A stretch of DNA of 64,000 nt from Symbiodinium natans (Eukaryota > Sar > Dinophyceae > Suessiales > Symbiodiniaceae), in the NCBI GenBank assembly GCA_905221605.1, contig CAJNDS010002526.1, positions 1-64,000 of the forward strand, given 5' to 3'. The position numbers and the translations under genes are program-made. The notes below the pieces were generated by a model. The model was not told the origin of the DNA. It was given only the letters and a program-made list of their open reading frames with translations, and made no database searches. This document shows, piece after piece, positions 1 to 12,660 of this stretch (position 1 is the first letter of the stretch; each line of letters opens with the position of its first letter).

Positions 1-1760
1 AACGTCCAAGCAAATGAAAGGGAATCCATATCCACGAGAATAAGAAAAAAATTCGAATTTTCCAAGACGTCTCGACGTGCTTAAAAGTCAGTCACCACCC
101 CTAATTATGAGTTATCCCATAAAGACGAAAAAGGAATAGGAAGAATCGAAGATTCCTAAATGCAAAGAATCAAAATTGAGACGAACCATCATTTCAAAAA
201 GATATTCTGATGAGACGAAATATGATTTCAATCTCCTCCAATATCCATCGCGCTCAGGAGGTAGGCTCGACCCATGATCCTGCGCGAGGACCATCCTACA
301 AAGATTTCGAATGAAAGGGAAAATTCATGAATCACTCATATAGATCCAAGAAAGTTACGATGGCATCAGGGCAAAAAACAAAACCCCCCAAAACACGACA
401 AAACTCCGGACACAAACCCTATACAATTTCTATTAAACCCCAAAACCCTACACCGTAAAGCGTAAAATCCTGATCCCGGGGGATCCCGAAAATTCCACGG
501 AATTTTCAATTCCTAGGGTTTTTCGAGAGTTGTTGCTGATATGTGATGGCGAGGCCGAACCCCCTTGAATAATTGGTGGGCGGCGACCATCATCGGAACT
601 ACCCCGGACCAAGAGATTTCCTTGAGGACCCCCTTTAAGGTGAAGGGGCACCCACATCATCATTGTTGCCTTAAATCCAACCCGGCAAGCCCAAACCTCA
701 ATCCGGACAATTCCTAAAATTCCGGGAATTTTCAGCTCCGGGTGATTCCCAAAATTCCCAGGATTTTTAGATAAAAAGTGTTAAAATTCCCGGAATTTTC
801 AGGATCCCCCTGTAAGGCCCTCACAAGCAGCCAAATAGACCGGAAGAAGAGGCGGGGCATCCGACAGGGCGGCCGCAGAGCGAAAATAAGGGTCGAGCCC
901 GTAGCCTTTTATAGGGATATCCTTATATCACCCAGAATTATCTTAATCCTCAGTGTCACCTATTCCAATAATTCCCCAAGAAATCTCTCCAAAAAAAAAA
1001 ATATATATATATATATATCGATATTTCCAAAAAAATTCAATCTAGAGAAAAACTCATTCAAACCAAATACTACGAAATTAAAAATCTCAAGAAATTTCTT
1101 TTCGAAATTTCTAATATCATATTCAGATTCCCAAAGAAAAATGAAATATTATATATTTCCAAATCCCCAACCAATACATTAAAGATTCATCATCATTCAA
1201 TCCAAGAACACTATCATAACAGAAGAATTTAAAAATATATGCAATTCCGATAGGACCAAAGAATACAAATATTTCTTTCCTATATCTCTATATATAATAT
1301 TTCATTTACTAAACGAATACACAATTCAATCATAATATATCAAATTCTATTTTTGGGTTCATCCTAATATCAAGAAATAAGATATCAATCATATTCAAAC
1401 CAAAGAAAATTCCATAATATCCGATCATTAAATATGTCCCACTCGATACGTTTCGCATCATAAAAAATCATAATTAGTCGAAGAGTTTAAAACTAATTAT
1501 TCGAATAATATAAGTTCCCGATTTGTAAAAAATATTACCAACCAATAACAATCCATGTCGCACGTAATATATGCAAACTTACATCATAGACTGTCTATGT
1601 ACTCGAAAACCAATCAACAAAAGAATATAGTCTAGAAATCCTGTCCGCTCAACCAATCAATACCGTACCATACAAAAATAATTTCTCGTCATTCCATTCC
1701 TTGGAAACGAGCTTGTGAACGTTCTGCTGGGTCACCGAGCAAAGATGTCAAACAAAATTG
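1..1760. other. AT-rich intergenic block
   Basis: The left end, especially about 950-1700, is visibly AT-rich (runs of AAATATAT, ATTTC, CAATTC) compared with the G+C-balanced rest. Six-frame reading shows no protein family, and no organellar gene was recognised. Confidence 0.6.
470..806. repeat. Palindromic AAAATTCC/GGAATTTT repeats
   Basis: At least four copies of a core like AAAATTCC-(C/A/G)-GGAATTTT occur at about 487-507, 715-734, 751-770 and 782-802. Each is a near-perfect palindrome with G/C-rich separators such as CTCCGG and GATCCCC. Confidence 0.75.
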
Positions 1761-2076
1761 TTTCACCTCCTTGTTAGCATCTGAAGCTCGTGAGCACAAC
1801 CGATACGAAACTGCACAACCGGTACTATCTTCTAGATATTGCTTCTCCATCACTCAGCCGAAAACGGTGGCACAATTGAGCAAGCGGGGGCAAATTCTAC
1901 ATCTTTGTCTTCCCTGCCACCTACCTCCTACCCCTCCTAGCCCCCTACCCCCTACCCCTGGTTTCTGTCTCTACCACAGAAGTGGGCCTCTTCTTTTCCT
2001 TTTTCTTAATGGTGAAAGTGATGCTTGTCGTTTCCGGAAGCAGCTGCGATCGCAAAGCCCTGGACAGCACGCTCCC

Positions 2077-2160
2077 ATCTCGTCTCTCTGAGCTGTCTCT
2101 CTGAGCTCTGAGCAGTCTCTCTGAGCTGTCTCTCTGCGCTGTCTCTCCGAGCTCTCTCCA
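2077..2160. repeat. CTGTCTCTCTGAGCT tandem repeat
   Basis: Five to six diverged copies of a 15-nt CTGTCTCTCTGAGCT unit. Apparent charged coiled-coil residues in one frame are repeat-derived. Confidence 0.8.
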
Positions 2161-2468
2161 AGTGCTGTATGTCCTTCAGGAGCATTGAATTGGAGCAGTG
2201 CCTAGGCGAGTCGAGAATGGACTGTGTGAGCTTCTCCGTTCCAACAGGTGTCGACATGTTTGAGGCTGATACACCAAATTCTGTTGAACCCGACCTCGGC
2301 CAAGTCAAGTCCTTCAACTGTGCAACAGTCGAGCGGCGTGCCCAATTAAGATGCCAGCAGGGCAGAAAGCGATCCGCCCTGATCAAGTTAACGGTATGGC
2401 GGCGGTGGCACCTTGCCAAGGTGTGTACACATGTGGAGCCAAAAGCTGCCGCCTAACACTGCACAGGC

Positions 2469-5400
2469 CTGTGCAACTGGCTGATACTGCGGGGTCTGCT
2501 GCGGCATGTATGACGGCTGCGGCATGTATGATGGCTGCGGCCTCAGAGGGCTTGCACATGTTCAGCATGATCGGGCGCTGCATCGTGAGAAATGCTTGAG
2601 GTTATGCGACAGTGTGCGACGGTGTGAGCTGCCAGCCCACTCACTGCTTGGTACTGGCCATGCCTCAGGCTTCGAATCGCCTGGGTTTCACATCGCGTCC
2701 GTCCACGTCACGCAACACTTTCCAGAGGACCTCTGCTCCAGAGCTCTCGATTTGCGAGGCCATGTGCTGCGACAAAGCCTCAATTCTTTTAGGAGGACTC
2801 CTTATTGAACCTTACTGTGGACTCCGTGATTGCACATGAGCAACAGCTGTGACTCGGATGCTTGCTGCGGCCTGACTTCTGATTCCGCTAGCAGTGTTCG
2901 CTACAAGGAGACGTTGCAGACTCCAGGGCCCCGACAAGCAAGGATCCATCACCAGTCGGGGTCCCGGAAAGAATTTGCGCTGGTGCAACCTGCATGCCCG
3001 GCCTGAACCACAGTGAACCACAGCAGAGCTGCAATCCCATCCAAAACAGCAATGACTGAAATGTTGGGTAGGTCTGCTTGGTTTGATTTGCCTTACTCGG
3101 CAATCCGGTGGGCTTGCGGCAAGCCCGTTGCGCTGTGGGAGATGACATGAGATGACCAGCTGAGAAATGCTGTCGGGGCACATGGCAATGCTGCCCTGGT
3201 ATCCTTGCAAGCTTGTGCCAGAAGTAGGGCTGCCGGTGTACACGCTCGGCACTTGCCTTTGCGAGAGCAGTGACATCCTGGACTGCGAGAACTGTGACAT
3301 CCTGGACAGCAACGGACCATCCACGAGGCAGCGGCATTGCTCTGCTGTTCTGCAGAGGCAGAGAGTACTGTGAATACTGGACGGGAGCGGCTGGTGCAGC
3401 TGGCATCGCTGGCATCATTTGGGGCCTGGGATTTCCAATCAGTACGCCGAACGTCACCTAACTGCTGAATCAAATGAACCAATCAAAGGTAGCTAGCCGA
3501 ACCAGAGCCTCATATGTCATGACTCATGCACCAACTCATAGCTCTGCAGATCCTCTGCAGCTCAAGAGTGAGAAGGCGACCCAACCGGGAACACTTGAAC
3601 CATCAAGTTTCAACTCGGGCTTTTCCTTTGAACATCTGTAAACCAGGAAATTGTCTCCAACCCCGAGAGCCGAGGATGTCGTGCAGAATGTCCCATCGTT
3701 GCCCTCTCACCCTTGGCTTTTCATTCCCTGCTGCTTTTTCCGTTGATTCATGTGCGCTTCATGTGCGCTTCAGGATGCAGCCTTCATGTGAGCTGTACTC
3801 TTCATCTGAAATGCTACTAAGCAGTTTTGACCTGGTCTGCATGCATCGGCCCGGCTTGATGAAACTTTTTTGCGCGGCTCGAAAAGATCAATTTACAAGC
3901 TCACATCACATTAACCATTTGCGGCTGTTGTCAGCGCTACCTGTCAATGGAGTGCCCAAGTGGGTTGACGCTCATGTTGCACCTGCTTTAGTGTGTGCCC
4001 CCCCCTCCAGGACAGTCGAAGCCACTTCTCCCTCTGTTTATACAGTCCACAAATTTCATATGATTGTAATAGGGAGGAGTGAGTGTGTGTAAGTTAAAAG
4101 GGACAGCGATGCCCGGCAATTGATTTTAAAGGCGCGCATTGCGGACCCCACTCTGCAACCCCAAACAGTCAGGGTGTCCTGCATAGCCCGGCCAATATGA
4201 CTTTAAACAGGGGGCCCCCACTAAAGCAGTGCAACAAGTCTCATGAAGGAAGTCAAACACCACCCGTTACACTATTCTGGACCGTCAGTGGTTTATGATG
4301 AGGGCATTCGCTCAAATGTCAGTACATGCTATAGTGCGGGATCGCCTACTAGCTGATCTCCTTGAGCAGCGTAAAGCATGCAAACTAAATCGATTGCGAT
4401 TGGTGTCCATCTAGCGTGATGGCACGTGAGGGCACGTGATGGCACCGGTGGCGCGTGATTCATTGGAGATCAGAATTAGTGCTGAATAAAACCAATTCAG
4501 ACACAAACTGCACAATTGACAACATGACATGAGTAGCCCAGTAGGCTCGCAGCGCTGCCGGCATCGCGGCACCTTGCATGACTCATGACGAAACATGTCC
4601 TCCGTTGGAGCCTACATGCTGCCTATACTACATGGGAAAATGCTGGAGATAATCCTGGAAGGAAAGGTCTGCACGAGGTTGGCTGATGACCCGCCGGTGA
4701 CCGGACCTCAGTGCCGAACGCCCACCGTGATGATCCGCGATGCTCTTCCATGATCTTCCTTGCCCTCCTTCAGTCTCCTTTCAAAGTTGAGCCCTGAAGT
4801 TGCTCACGTGCTCAGGCGCTGCTCAGTGATTCTCAGGATTTCCACAACATCCTCCAAGGCAGCCGCAAAGATCTAGCTGGCCCTGCAAACCTGGGGTGAA
4901 ACGCAGGCCCTTTGGACTTTGCGAACTCTGAGGGTTGGAAGTTTTGGGGCATCGCCTAAGTCCGAACCTAAGCTCCTGACTAACTTGGAGCGGACTTTGT
5001 AAGCCGATAATGTACTGCCGCAGTACTGCCCTAGAAAGCGAATCGTAGGAGCGTTTTCGCTGATTCACAGGACCTGGTTCAGCTCCCTGTGTTCCGTTTG
5101 AAGCTTTGATCTTCGCCGCTTTTCTGAACGCCCTGTCCGGAATGGGGTAAGGCCCTTCCAAGACAAAAACTGGCTCGACGCAGCCCAACCTTGCTTTCAC
5201 ATCACAGATTGTTGGCGAGCGTGGCAGGACCAAACTAGGACGATGGTGGTGGGGGAAGTTTCTGAAGACGGGCCGGCATGACGAGTCTAAGTCGGTTCCG
5301 ATGAATCAATGCATGGATGGACTCGCCGGTGATGCTGGATGAGGTTCAAGGCCCCTGACCACCCCAATGCGTGTGGCAAGGGGCCCTCGAGCTAAGCAAA

Positions 5401-5885
5401 CCTGCTTTAGCAGGTTGATTCTTGGTCGCTTCCATAGGCAAAGCATGCCAAGCACACAGATGTAATAGCAGATGCACACGGCTGTGGACCATGCTGTTGC
5501 ATGTCAGGCATCTGTATGTCCACGTCAGTCGGCAGTGTTGGCAAGTCCTGCCTCAGCTAGGGTGCAAGCAAGCATGGTGTCACAAAGCCAGGACGACTCG
5601 AGCTTTCCGACACATCTCTAGCCATCTGCGGCTTATCCTCAGATGCAGCAGCAGCTACGTGGGAAACTGCTGGACGTGGTGGCGGACGTGGTATGGCTGA
5701 GGAGGCATCCGACATAGCCCAGCTTCCTTCTGCAACTCGCCTGTTAATATTTCAGGACTTGGTGAAACAGGGACATGTGGCCAAAGACAAAGTGATTGAT
5801 CATCCTGATGTCCCCCTCATGTAAGATTGGCGCATAGGCATGGGTGGCATCGGTTGATGCTTCAGAGGCTGCATCTCGGCCATGT
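2469..5885 (-). CDS. Possible Pro/Gln/Met-rich low-complexity protein exons
   Basis: Several minus-strand stretches share unusual P/Q/M/Y composition: 5826-5885 (MQPLKHQPMPPMPMRQSYM), 5560-5715 (ATG at 5715, MSDASSAIPRPPPRP, acceptor TTGCAG just upstream), 3255-3457 (PQMMPAMPAAPAAPVQYSQ) and 2469-2541 (PQPSYMPQPSYMPQQ; GC donor). The shared composition suggests one or two genes encoding disordered, prion-like or matrix-like proteins. The joins are not established; 5715 looks like a true translation start. Confidence 0.35.
4823..5233 (-). CDS. Possible open frame of unknown function
   Basis: A 136-codon open stretch on the minus strand (TTG/GTG-type first codon, no ATG), basic and Arg/Lys-rich. 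It lies among the P/Q-rich exons and could be a long exon of that gene or chance. Confidence 0.2.
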   Translation of the reverse strand: MVLPRSPTICDVKARLGCVEPVFVLEGPYPIPDRAFRKAAKIKASNGTQGAEPGPVNQRKRSYDSLSRAVLRQYIIGLQSPLQVSQELRFGLRRCPKTSNPQSSQSPKGLRFTPGLQGQLDLCGCLGGCCGNPENH

Positions 5886-6419
5886 CTCCCTGGCACAGCG
5901 TCTGAACAAGCACACATTGCACACGTGGGGCAGAGTCTGCCTTCTCGCTCATGCCCGTATCCGCCTGTCAAAAAAGCATGAGCAGATACAGATGGCTCTG
6001 GAACTTTTGCGGCCGGGGGCACACGCTCAAAACGCATCTAAGCCCAATACCCAGCTGCCCCAGCTGCTGGACTTGCGCATCTGAGCAGGAGAAAGGCGGG
6101 ATCTCTGTGCAGGATTGTATTGGGGGCCGGCGCTCCACAGGGATACTCTGCGAAACTCTCGGATCTCTCGGGGTCAGCACTCCACCATACTCTGGGATTT
6201 TTTGTGGATGTGCGAGTCTAGGAGAGTCGGGCACCCCCCTCCAAATCCTCCCCCAAACCCAAAACCACACGCCGATCCCCTTTTTGTTGCCTGGAATGGG
6301 TACCCCCCGTAGGCGACTACGATCTGAAAGCGGACGGTCGCCAGGACCAGGGCAGTCGAAGCCCAGCAGGCCCCGCCCCCCTCCCCCCTCCCTTTTGCTT
6401 TGAAGGGCCCGCGGCTCAA

Positions 6420-6560
6420 CCGTCTAAGCCCTGAACCTCTCCCAAAAACCCTAAACCCCAAACAGTGAACCTTGAGCCCTAAGCCCTCAACCCTAAACTA
6501 ACCCTCAACCCACCCTAAACCAGGAACCCCAAAACCCTAAACCCTAAACCCAACCCTTAT
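6420..6560. repeat. Degenerate telomere-type CCCTAAA tract
   Basis: A run of CCCTAAAC, CCCTAAGC, CCCTCAACC and related words in one orientation, like a decayed array of the TTTAGGG-type telomere repeat. The surrounding 6.1-7.9 kb shows no convincing exon. Confidence 0.7.
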
Positions 6561-8099
6561 TGCTTGGGGTCCAGCGACTTGGGCGCTGCAGAATCACCAT
6601 GCTCACGCGGATGCGCCGGGCCGGGCCGAGGCGGGTCGCGTAGCGTTAAAATTCTGTGGGGAGCTATTTGACTGGCACCATTGCAAGATGGCAAGATAAG
6701 CCTCACTAAGCCTCGAGATGGGCCACAACATGAGCAGGAAATAAGGTTGCGGCACTCGGGTTTTGCTTGGGCATCCTGAACCACCTGTCATGTCCAGATC
6801 CTGTTTTGCACCAACCGCGACCACACTGCGCCTGACCCGCCTGACTAAACAAGCGATGCATAGACCCACTGCAATGGCCAAAATGACCCAGGGCCACCTT
6901 TGCGGAGTGGGATCGAGGAGGGGAAAAGGCTGTTCCTAAGCTAGCTGTTTACGGCAGTCATTAATCCTTCCTCAGCACTGTCAAATCTGCATCTGTGATT
7001 GCTCTGGATTTCGCTGGTTCGTCCATGAGCTGAAACTGTATTGTTCAAGTACCTGTGCAAGCGGTTCGTGGCCAAGAAAGGTAGGAGGAAAGCAGGAGTA
7101 AACCACAAAGCTACCAAAACACCGTGGCTTCACAACTGATCTCTCAGCATCTGGCCATGGCACTCCACCTGGTCAACATGAAGCTGTGACGTTACCATCA
7201 AAGACCAACACGATACCCAGTTCAATCCCAACCATGCAGCCCTAACGCAAAAGAAGCCCGAATGATCGAATGATCTGGTGACATAACTCCTGCCGCTGGC
7301 CGTATTGGATATCAGACCCCCAAGGTTGATCTTGCAATTCTTGCAACTACGGAGTAGAGTGTGAAGGTTTCTACCTTCAGGGCTTACCCTGAAGTCCTTG
7401 AAGGACATACAGCACCTGGTCCTGCAGCTCCCGTTGTGCCGAAGGGCTGATCCAGCCTCCTGGCACGAGTCGCAGCAGCAAGAACCATGATCATCATTGG
7501 TGTGAAAAGAAGGGAGAGGAGCCTGACGGTTACGGAGCCCAGATCCAGGGATGGGTCGTTCTTGTACCAGTTTCTCGTAGCCATTTGCTGGATGATCGGA
7601 ATTTCGCAACCTGTGCCCAGCAATGATGTGCTTCCAACAAGAACATCAAAAGGCTACCAGCAGTGCAATAGCTCAACGCTCGAGTCCCCAGCTGTTTGCA
7701 TAGCAGTTCTGGTACAATCCCCCAACCTATTTGGTTATCAAGCACAGGTGGCTCAGGCTCATGACATACGAACGCCATCTCGCTGAGGTCGACGCAATTT
7801 TCTCTGCCAAAGCTGTCCTAAAGTAAGGTGCGCCCAGGGCTTCTGGAATTCAAAAGCACATCATACTCACTGTGTCTGCGGCCCGTGTCTGGTGGAGCCA
7901 GGATTTCGAATCATGTCCTGCAAACTTTGAGCTAAGCAGAGCTTCTTGTTTGAACATCTGCGCAGTCACGAAATCTGCGGACAGCCGCATCTGATATCAC
8001 GTTTTTCAAGGCCACTCTGCCAGCTCAGGTCACGGCCAAATAGTACACACGTCCGTGCACGCCGTCCTGCATGTCCGACCGACCATGCATGTGCGCAGG

Positions 8100-8836
8100 T
8101 GGTTCGTAGAACATCGTACCGCACAACACGCGCAGCCGAAAACAGACCTAGTTCAACTTCTTCACCAGCAAACATGCATTGTAGTGCATTGCTGCGCAAG
8201 TCTGAGGGCATTGCAACTTGCGTGCTTTCGCACAAGTTCACGAAGTTGTCGTAGCCGGACCACAGCATCTGTTGCAGAGTGTCATGCATGCAATGAAGCG
8301 GGTCGCGCAGCGTCTTGCTTGATCCTCAGGGACATGTGATGGAAATTGAGCGATCCCTGTCACGGACCATTAATACGTCCCAATTTTCTGGACGTCCTAC
8401 AGTCACCATACAGATTGGGCGCGTGGTGTACATGTGCGAAAGCTGGCTAAAGCTGGCTAGAGCTAAAGGTGGCGAAAGGAAAGACCTGCCTCGCAGCTGC
8501 AAGAATCGCTGGAGTTCACACATTCGGTGCAACTGAGCTCTGCTGATCTGACGAAGCTCCGCTCTGCAATGTTGAGATCCGAAGTGGCGTCAAGGGCTGA
8601 GTGTCACACTGTGGGCCAGGCTGCACCTTCCTTCCATGCAGTACATCCTGAAGAGGCGGCCATCGTGGCTCGGGAGACGTCGACTGAAACCAGCCACTCA
8701 CGAACATAGTTACCACGTTATGGGCAACAACATGGCAACAACCATCGAGCTCAAAAGCCTCCAGAACGCCATTCGACTAGGAAAAGTGCAGAACTGCGCT
8801 CTCCTTGCCGAGTATGTCGCCAAACTGCTTCTCGAA
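8100..8836 (-). CDS. Possible PLP-enzyme-like exon and neighbouring exons
   Basis: Exon 8786-8836 reads FEKQFGDILGKESAVL after a TTCAG acceptor. This resembles the conserved (L/F)E..(F/L)..(L/H)GKE.A(V/L) segment of fold-type I PLP enzymes (aminotransferase/aldolase families). Downstream on the same strand are 8330-8410 (VGRPENWDVLMVRDRDRS) and 8100-8280 (MLWSGYDNFVNLCEST, LFSAARVVRYDVL). The PLP lysine motif was not found, so the family call is weak. Confidence 0.28.
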
Positions 8837-10164
8837 CTGAATGCACGAAGGCGGCTGCGACTGGCAGTCAAGTGGGAATGTGACAGAAAAGCGTCAGAGA
8901 TAGATACAGCTGCTGCAAGTCTGCAGCACACTTTCCGGACTGCTTTTGTAAGGCAAGCTCTACTTCCATGAAAGACATGTTTCAGCCTGTGCAGGCGGCT
9001 TTAGACAATGATCCAAAGCCTCGATTGGCATTGAAGAGCAGACTTGAGAACGAGCACAAATGAGCACAACAAATGGTCTGGGTCTCTCCGCTGCTGCTCC
9101 CGGCGCTTGCCAGCTGGAGGCCTCCGCGTTCAAGGCATTGCCAGGAAAATCTTAGGCTGCGGCTACGGAGTGTTTGCTGGAACTAGCTACGAGCAGGCTT
9201 CGTCTCACAACATACCGCACCTGACCAAACACGGCACAACACAAGAACAGAGTCCATCAGCGGTTTTGACCGCTGCGTATCGCTTTGCATTCGGCAAGCA
9301 AGTGCCGGTCTCGTGCAGAGAGGTTTACGCTGACTCTCATCATCTTTTGGCGTTGGTTGGCTTCGCAGCACTCGGCACCTACCTGGTTACCTGAAAACGT
9401 CACTCACTGCAGAAAGGCTTCTGCGAAGTCGCTGCGTGCTGTGATCCTGTTTCTCTTGTAGCTGCTCTATTGCTGCTAGGGACTTGTGACAGTCCTGCAG
9501 CGAGACTGAGCTTCGGCGTGATGGTACGTGGCTGTAGATGCGAAGTGGGCCCAGATGTCAGCCTAACGCTAGAGATGGCATCTCCTGCTAACGGTGCTCA
9601 AGTCTTTCACGTGTGAAGCTTGGCTTGTTCCATATCGCCAACTACTCGATATGCAGACAACCTGCCGACAAAGAGACATGCCAGCACAGCTAAACAAACT
9701 GATTTTGTGCAGCCAAATTCTGCCTGACATCCAGATGGCGTTGTCTGCCTCACTGCCTGGATGCTGTCCTGAAGCATTCTTCACGCCAGATCAACAGCTT
9801 CTGCAGTTGGCAGTGTTGTCAATACTGTTGGAGTGAAGAACCTTCTGCGCAAGCAGGGTGATGATTCCTGCCGAAACAAACTGGTTCCAAGGTGCTCGAA
9901 CTTCGCACATCAAAAGACAAGCAAGCGGCGCCAATTTTGCCGGCCGCATCGACCAAGTGTGTAATCGGAATCACGAAGACCATGTTCTGCAGACAGGAAG
10001 GCCGCAGGCATTAACCTAAAAACCCTGACTCCGCAGCATCAGAATTACTGAAATTGGTGTGCTCCCTCACGTGGCACCCATGCATCGCAGGCTTTCACTG
10101 AAATTCCTCCCAAAGCTTTAACGACGCCGAGGCCTCAGATGATATCAGCTAGCCTCATTAGCCT

Positions 10165-10198
10165 CTTAAAGGAATTCGTAAAGTCTAAATTCCTTTAA
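10165..10198. repeat. Short inverted repeat
   Basis: TTAAAGGAATT and AATTCCTTTAA separated by about 11 nt, forming an 11-bp stem in otherwise gene-free DNA. Confidence 0.5.
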
Positions 10199-10757
10199 AA
10201 AAAGCGGCGGCTACCCCATCCCAGGTTGCGGGGGTAACTGAGGCAGGCGTTCAGGGGTAGCGTTTGTCTGATCAGGGATTTTCCTTACTGGCGTTCTCAG
10301 CATCCTTCAGCCTCGTCGGATGACTCCGGGGCCCTATTCAGATTCTGTCTGGAACCTTTAAAGCCTGAACCCCAAAAAAACCCCCCAAGAAAAGGTTCGA
10401 ATAGAATCCCACGATGTGAACCCGGGTACTTGAAAAAGGTCTCTCGGGGATGTCGAATTGGATCTAAGGAATAGTTGCGAGAAATTTGCGGAATCCTGCA
10501 GATAAGTTGCGCAGAGTATGCGGACAGGTGGGAGAAAGCTGCGAAAAAGATTGAAACATCAGCGGACAAGCTGCAAAAACACAATCTGCCTGGAAGTTGC
10601 TGAAAATGAAACAGAGAAGCTGCATTGCACACAGTTTGTTTGCACCTCGAACGCAAGCACTCTGACTCTGCACCAGAAGCATACCATCTCGGCCTTTGGG
10701 CTATGATCAAATATCGGTGTAACAATTACACGAACTCGCTCAGAAGACACTTGTGAC

Positions 10758-11002
10758 CGGCTTGGCCAAATCCGCTTGTGCCCAGCACGCCGATCATGTC
10801 TGGCCCAAAGTCTTCCATCAGTTTCCAGCATAAACACAGTTTTCGCTTCTACTGTAAAGCAACCCTTGCTGCGTGTCTGCCAGCGAGCGCACCGGCGTGT
10901 GCATGATCGACATACATATCTGCAACAAGATACACACTACCCGCGGCCTTGCCAGGGTTTGCTTCCATTGCCTTCTGGATGCCGAAGTGCAAATTGTCGT
11001 TC
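10758..11002 (-). CDS. Unidentified enzyme-like gene fragment
   Basis: Exon 10864-11002 (NDNLHFGIQKAMEANPGK, then SVYLVADMYVDHAHAGAL; acceptor ATGCAG, GTTGC donor) and exon 10758-10799 (DMIGVLGTSGFGQA; GT donor). The second is Gly-rich like a nucleotide-binding turn, but the spacing does not match a standard kinase P-loop. Function not assigned. Confidence 0.4.
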
Positions 11003-11531
11003 CTGCATGAAAATGATCATGAACAGGTATGCCCAACTCACTTAGAATTGCCGGCCTGTACTGCAAGTGTCTTTCGCTGGCCAGTGGCAGACCCTGTCAA
11101 TGCCAAGAGCGTGTCATAAAACAACTAATCACTTATTGCAACTTCTGGTAAGTTGTTTCCCTGCTGAAGCAATCTAGCTGTGGACAAGAGCAAGCGACAT
11201 GTAAGACTTCGACATGGACACAACTGTAAAGAAGGCCGGGCATAGACCACAACATGTTGAAGGGTTTTGAAGGCTATTGACAATTGAGAAAGTGGTGAAG
11301 GACGTTGAAGGCTGTTGACTTGTCATGATTTGCCAAGCCTCATGGTCCCATGTTTTGCTGCAACCAACATCAAACTCGCGCTGGCCCGCCACCATCATCG
11401 TCCCATCGTCTCCCCCATGTGGACAGAAATCGAATTACACGGGGAAGAAACGATACCGCAAGACTGAGCCCAAAGAACCGACGCGGGGCAACATCAGACC
11501 ACACTGAGAAAGGATAGATGACAAACCCAGC

Positions 11532-12660
11532 CTGCAGTTCGACCATGAGTTCTTTCAGCTTCGTTAGGTCGCCACATTTGATCACCTCTTCCATGTCGCC
11601 CTGGCAGGAACATGAGTGCCTGGGCTCCGCTTCCGCACGGCATGCGGAAGCATGCGGCAGCCCTCCTGGAGCTTCGACACCTTTGCTACCCACTCTGGCG
11701 TCATGTGTGCAGCCATCCACCTGCGAAGTTGAGTCTGACAAGCAATGTGCGGATGCTACAATGACAGTGGTGGCACTTGGCAAGGTCATCGTCGTCCAGC
11801 ACGGTGTTCCCCTGAAAAGCCTGGTGCGCCATGCACGAGCATGATGTGCAGGATGTGTAAAACACAGGCCAGCTCATGCCAACATGGCTGCTGAGCGTTA
11901 CCGTCCAACCTTGGTTCAGATCTTCATGCATGTATTGAGATCGGGCCTGGCATTCGACGCTGATGTCCTCGAGACCTCAACATACGAGCATTAGCTGCAA
12001 TTATCCTCCCCAGTCATGGGTGTCGCACCAAAGATAGGCTTTCGATCACCCCAGTTCCGTCGCAAGTAGGTGTCCATGTTTTCTGCGCCTGTCAGAAGAC
12101 ACATGTCACAAGGAGCATACAAACTTCGGACCAAGGTGGACAACAACAGCAGTGCTGCCTTGACTATTGCACCACAGAGGATTGATGGACTCCAGTCCTC
12201 GCATAGAGGTGCATGAGACTCTTCATCTACTTCTTGAAGACCGGGCATCCGTTCACTTCACAACTCTCATCCTTGCTGATCGCTGCTCATCTTCGAAAAC
12301 GCACCCTCAACGCACTGTGCTTTTATTTTGCGCGGGCACGCGACCCCCGGTGCCTTCATGAAAGACGTTGAGCAAAGTCTTTCGGAAGGTTGCGTTTGGA
12401 AGTGTCTGGACAGACCTAAGGGCCAAAGTGACGAAAGGAAAAACATTTGGCGTGCATGGAGAACACCCTGCACGAGGCTAAGTCTGGCTCTTGGCAAACG
12501 CGCTTGCTGTATCTGTGCAATCCTTCGTCTGGCCTGGGAGGGCATCCAGACGATCCTGCCAAGATAGTTGGGTCAAGCAAGCCACATGCGGCATCAAAAG
12601 CACCTTTACAGCTGCCAGCGTTGATGGCGGAACTCTCTCGGAAATGGTATCCTCCGCATG
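11532..12660 (-). CDS. Unidentified multi-exon gene
   Basis: Exons with AG/GC boundaries: about 12600-12660 (HAEDTISERVPPSTLAAVK before GTGC), 12000-12088 (AENMDTYLRRNWGDRKPIF, GATPMTGEDN; acceptor TGACAG), about 11790-11830 (NTVLDDDDLAK) and 11532-11600 (GDMEEVIKCGDLTKLKELM; acceptor TGCCAG, GC donor). The last exon resembles the start of an ankyrin-type helix pair but is too short to call. Confidence 0.42.

Noticed and set aside
6868-6885. Weak spliced-leader-like match near GGCCAAAATG
   Set aside because: About 9 matching bases, expected by chance.
8636-8971. Plus-strand open frame with helical text
   Set aside because: Overlaps a better-bounded minus-strand exon; no splice or family support, and the strand disagrees with every other gene.
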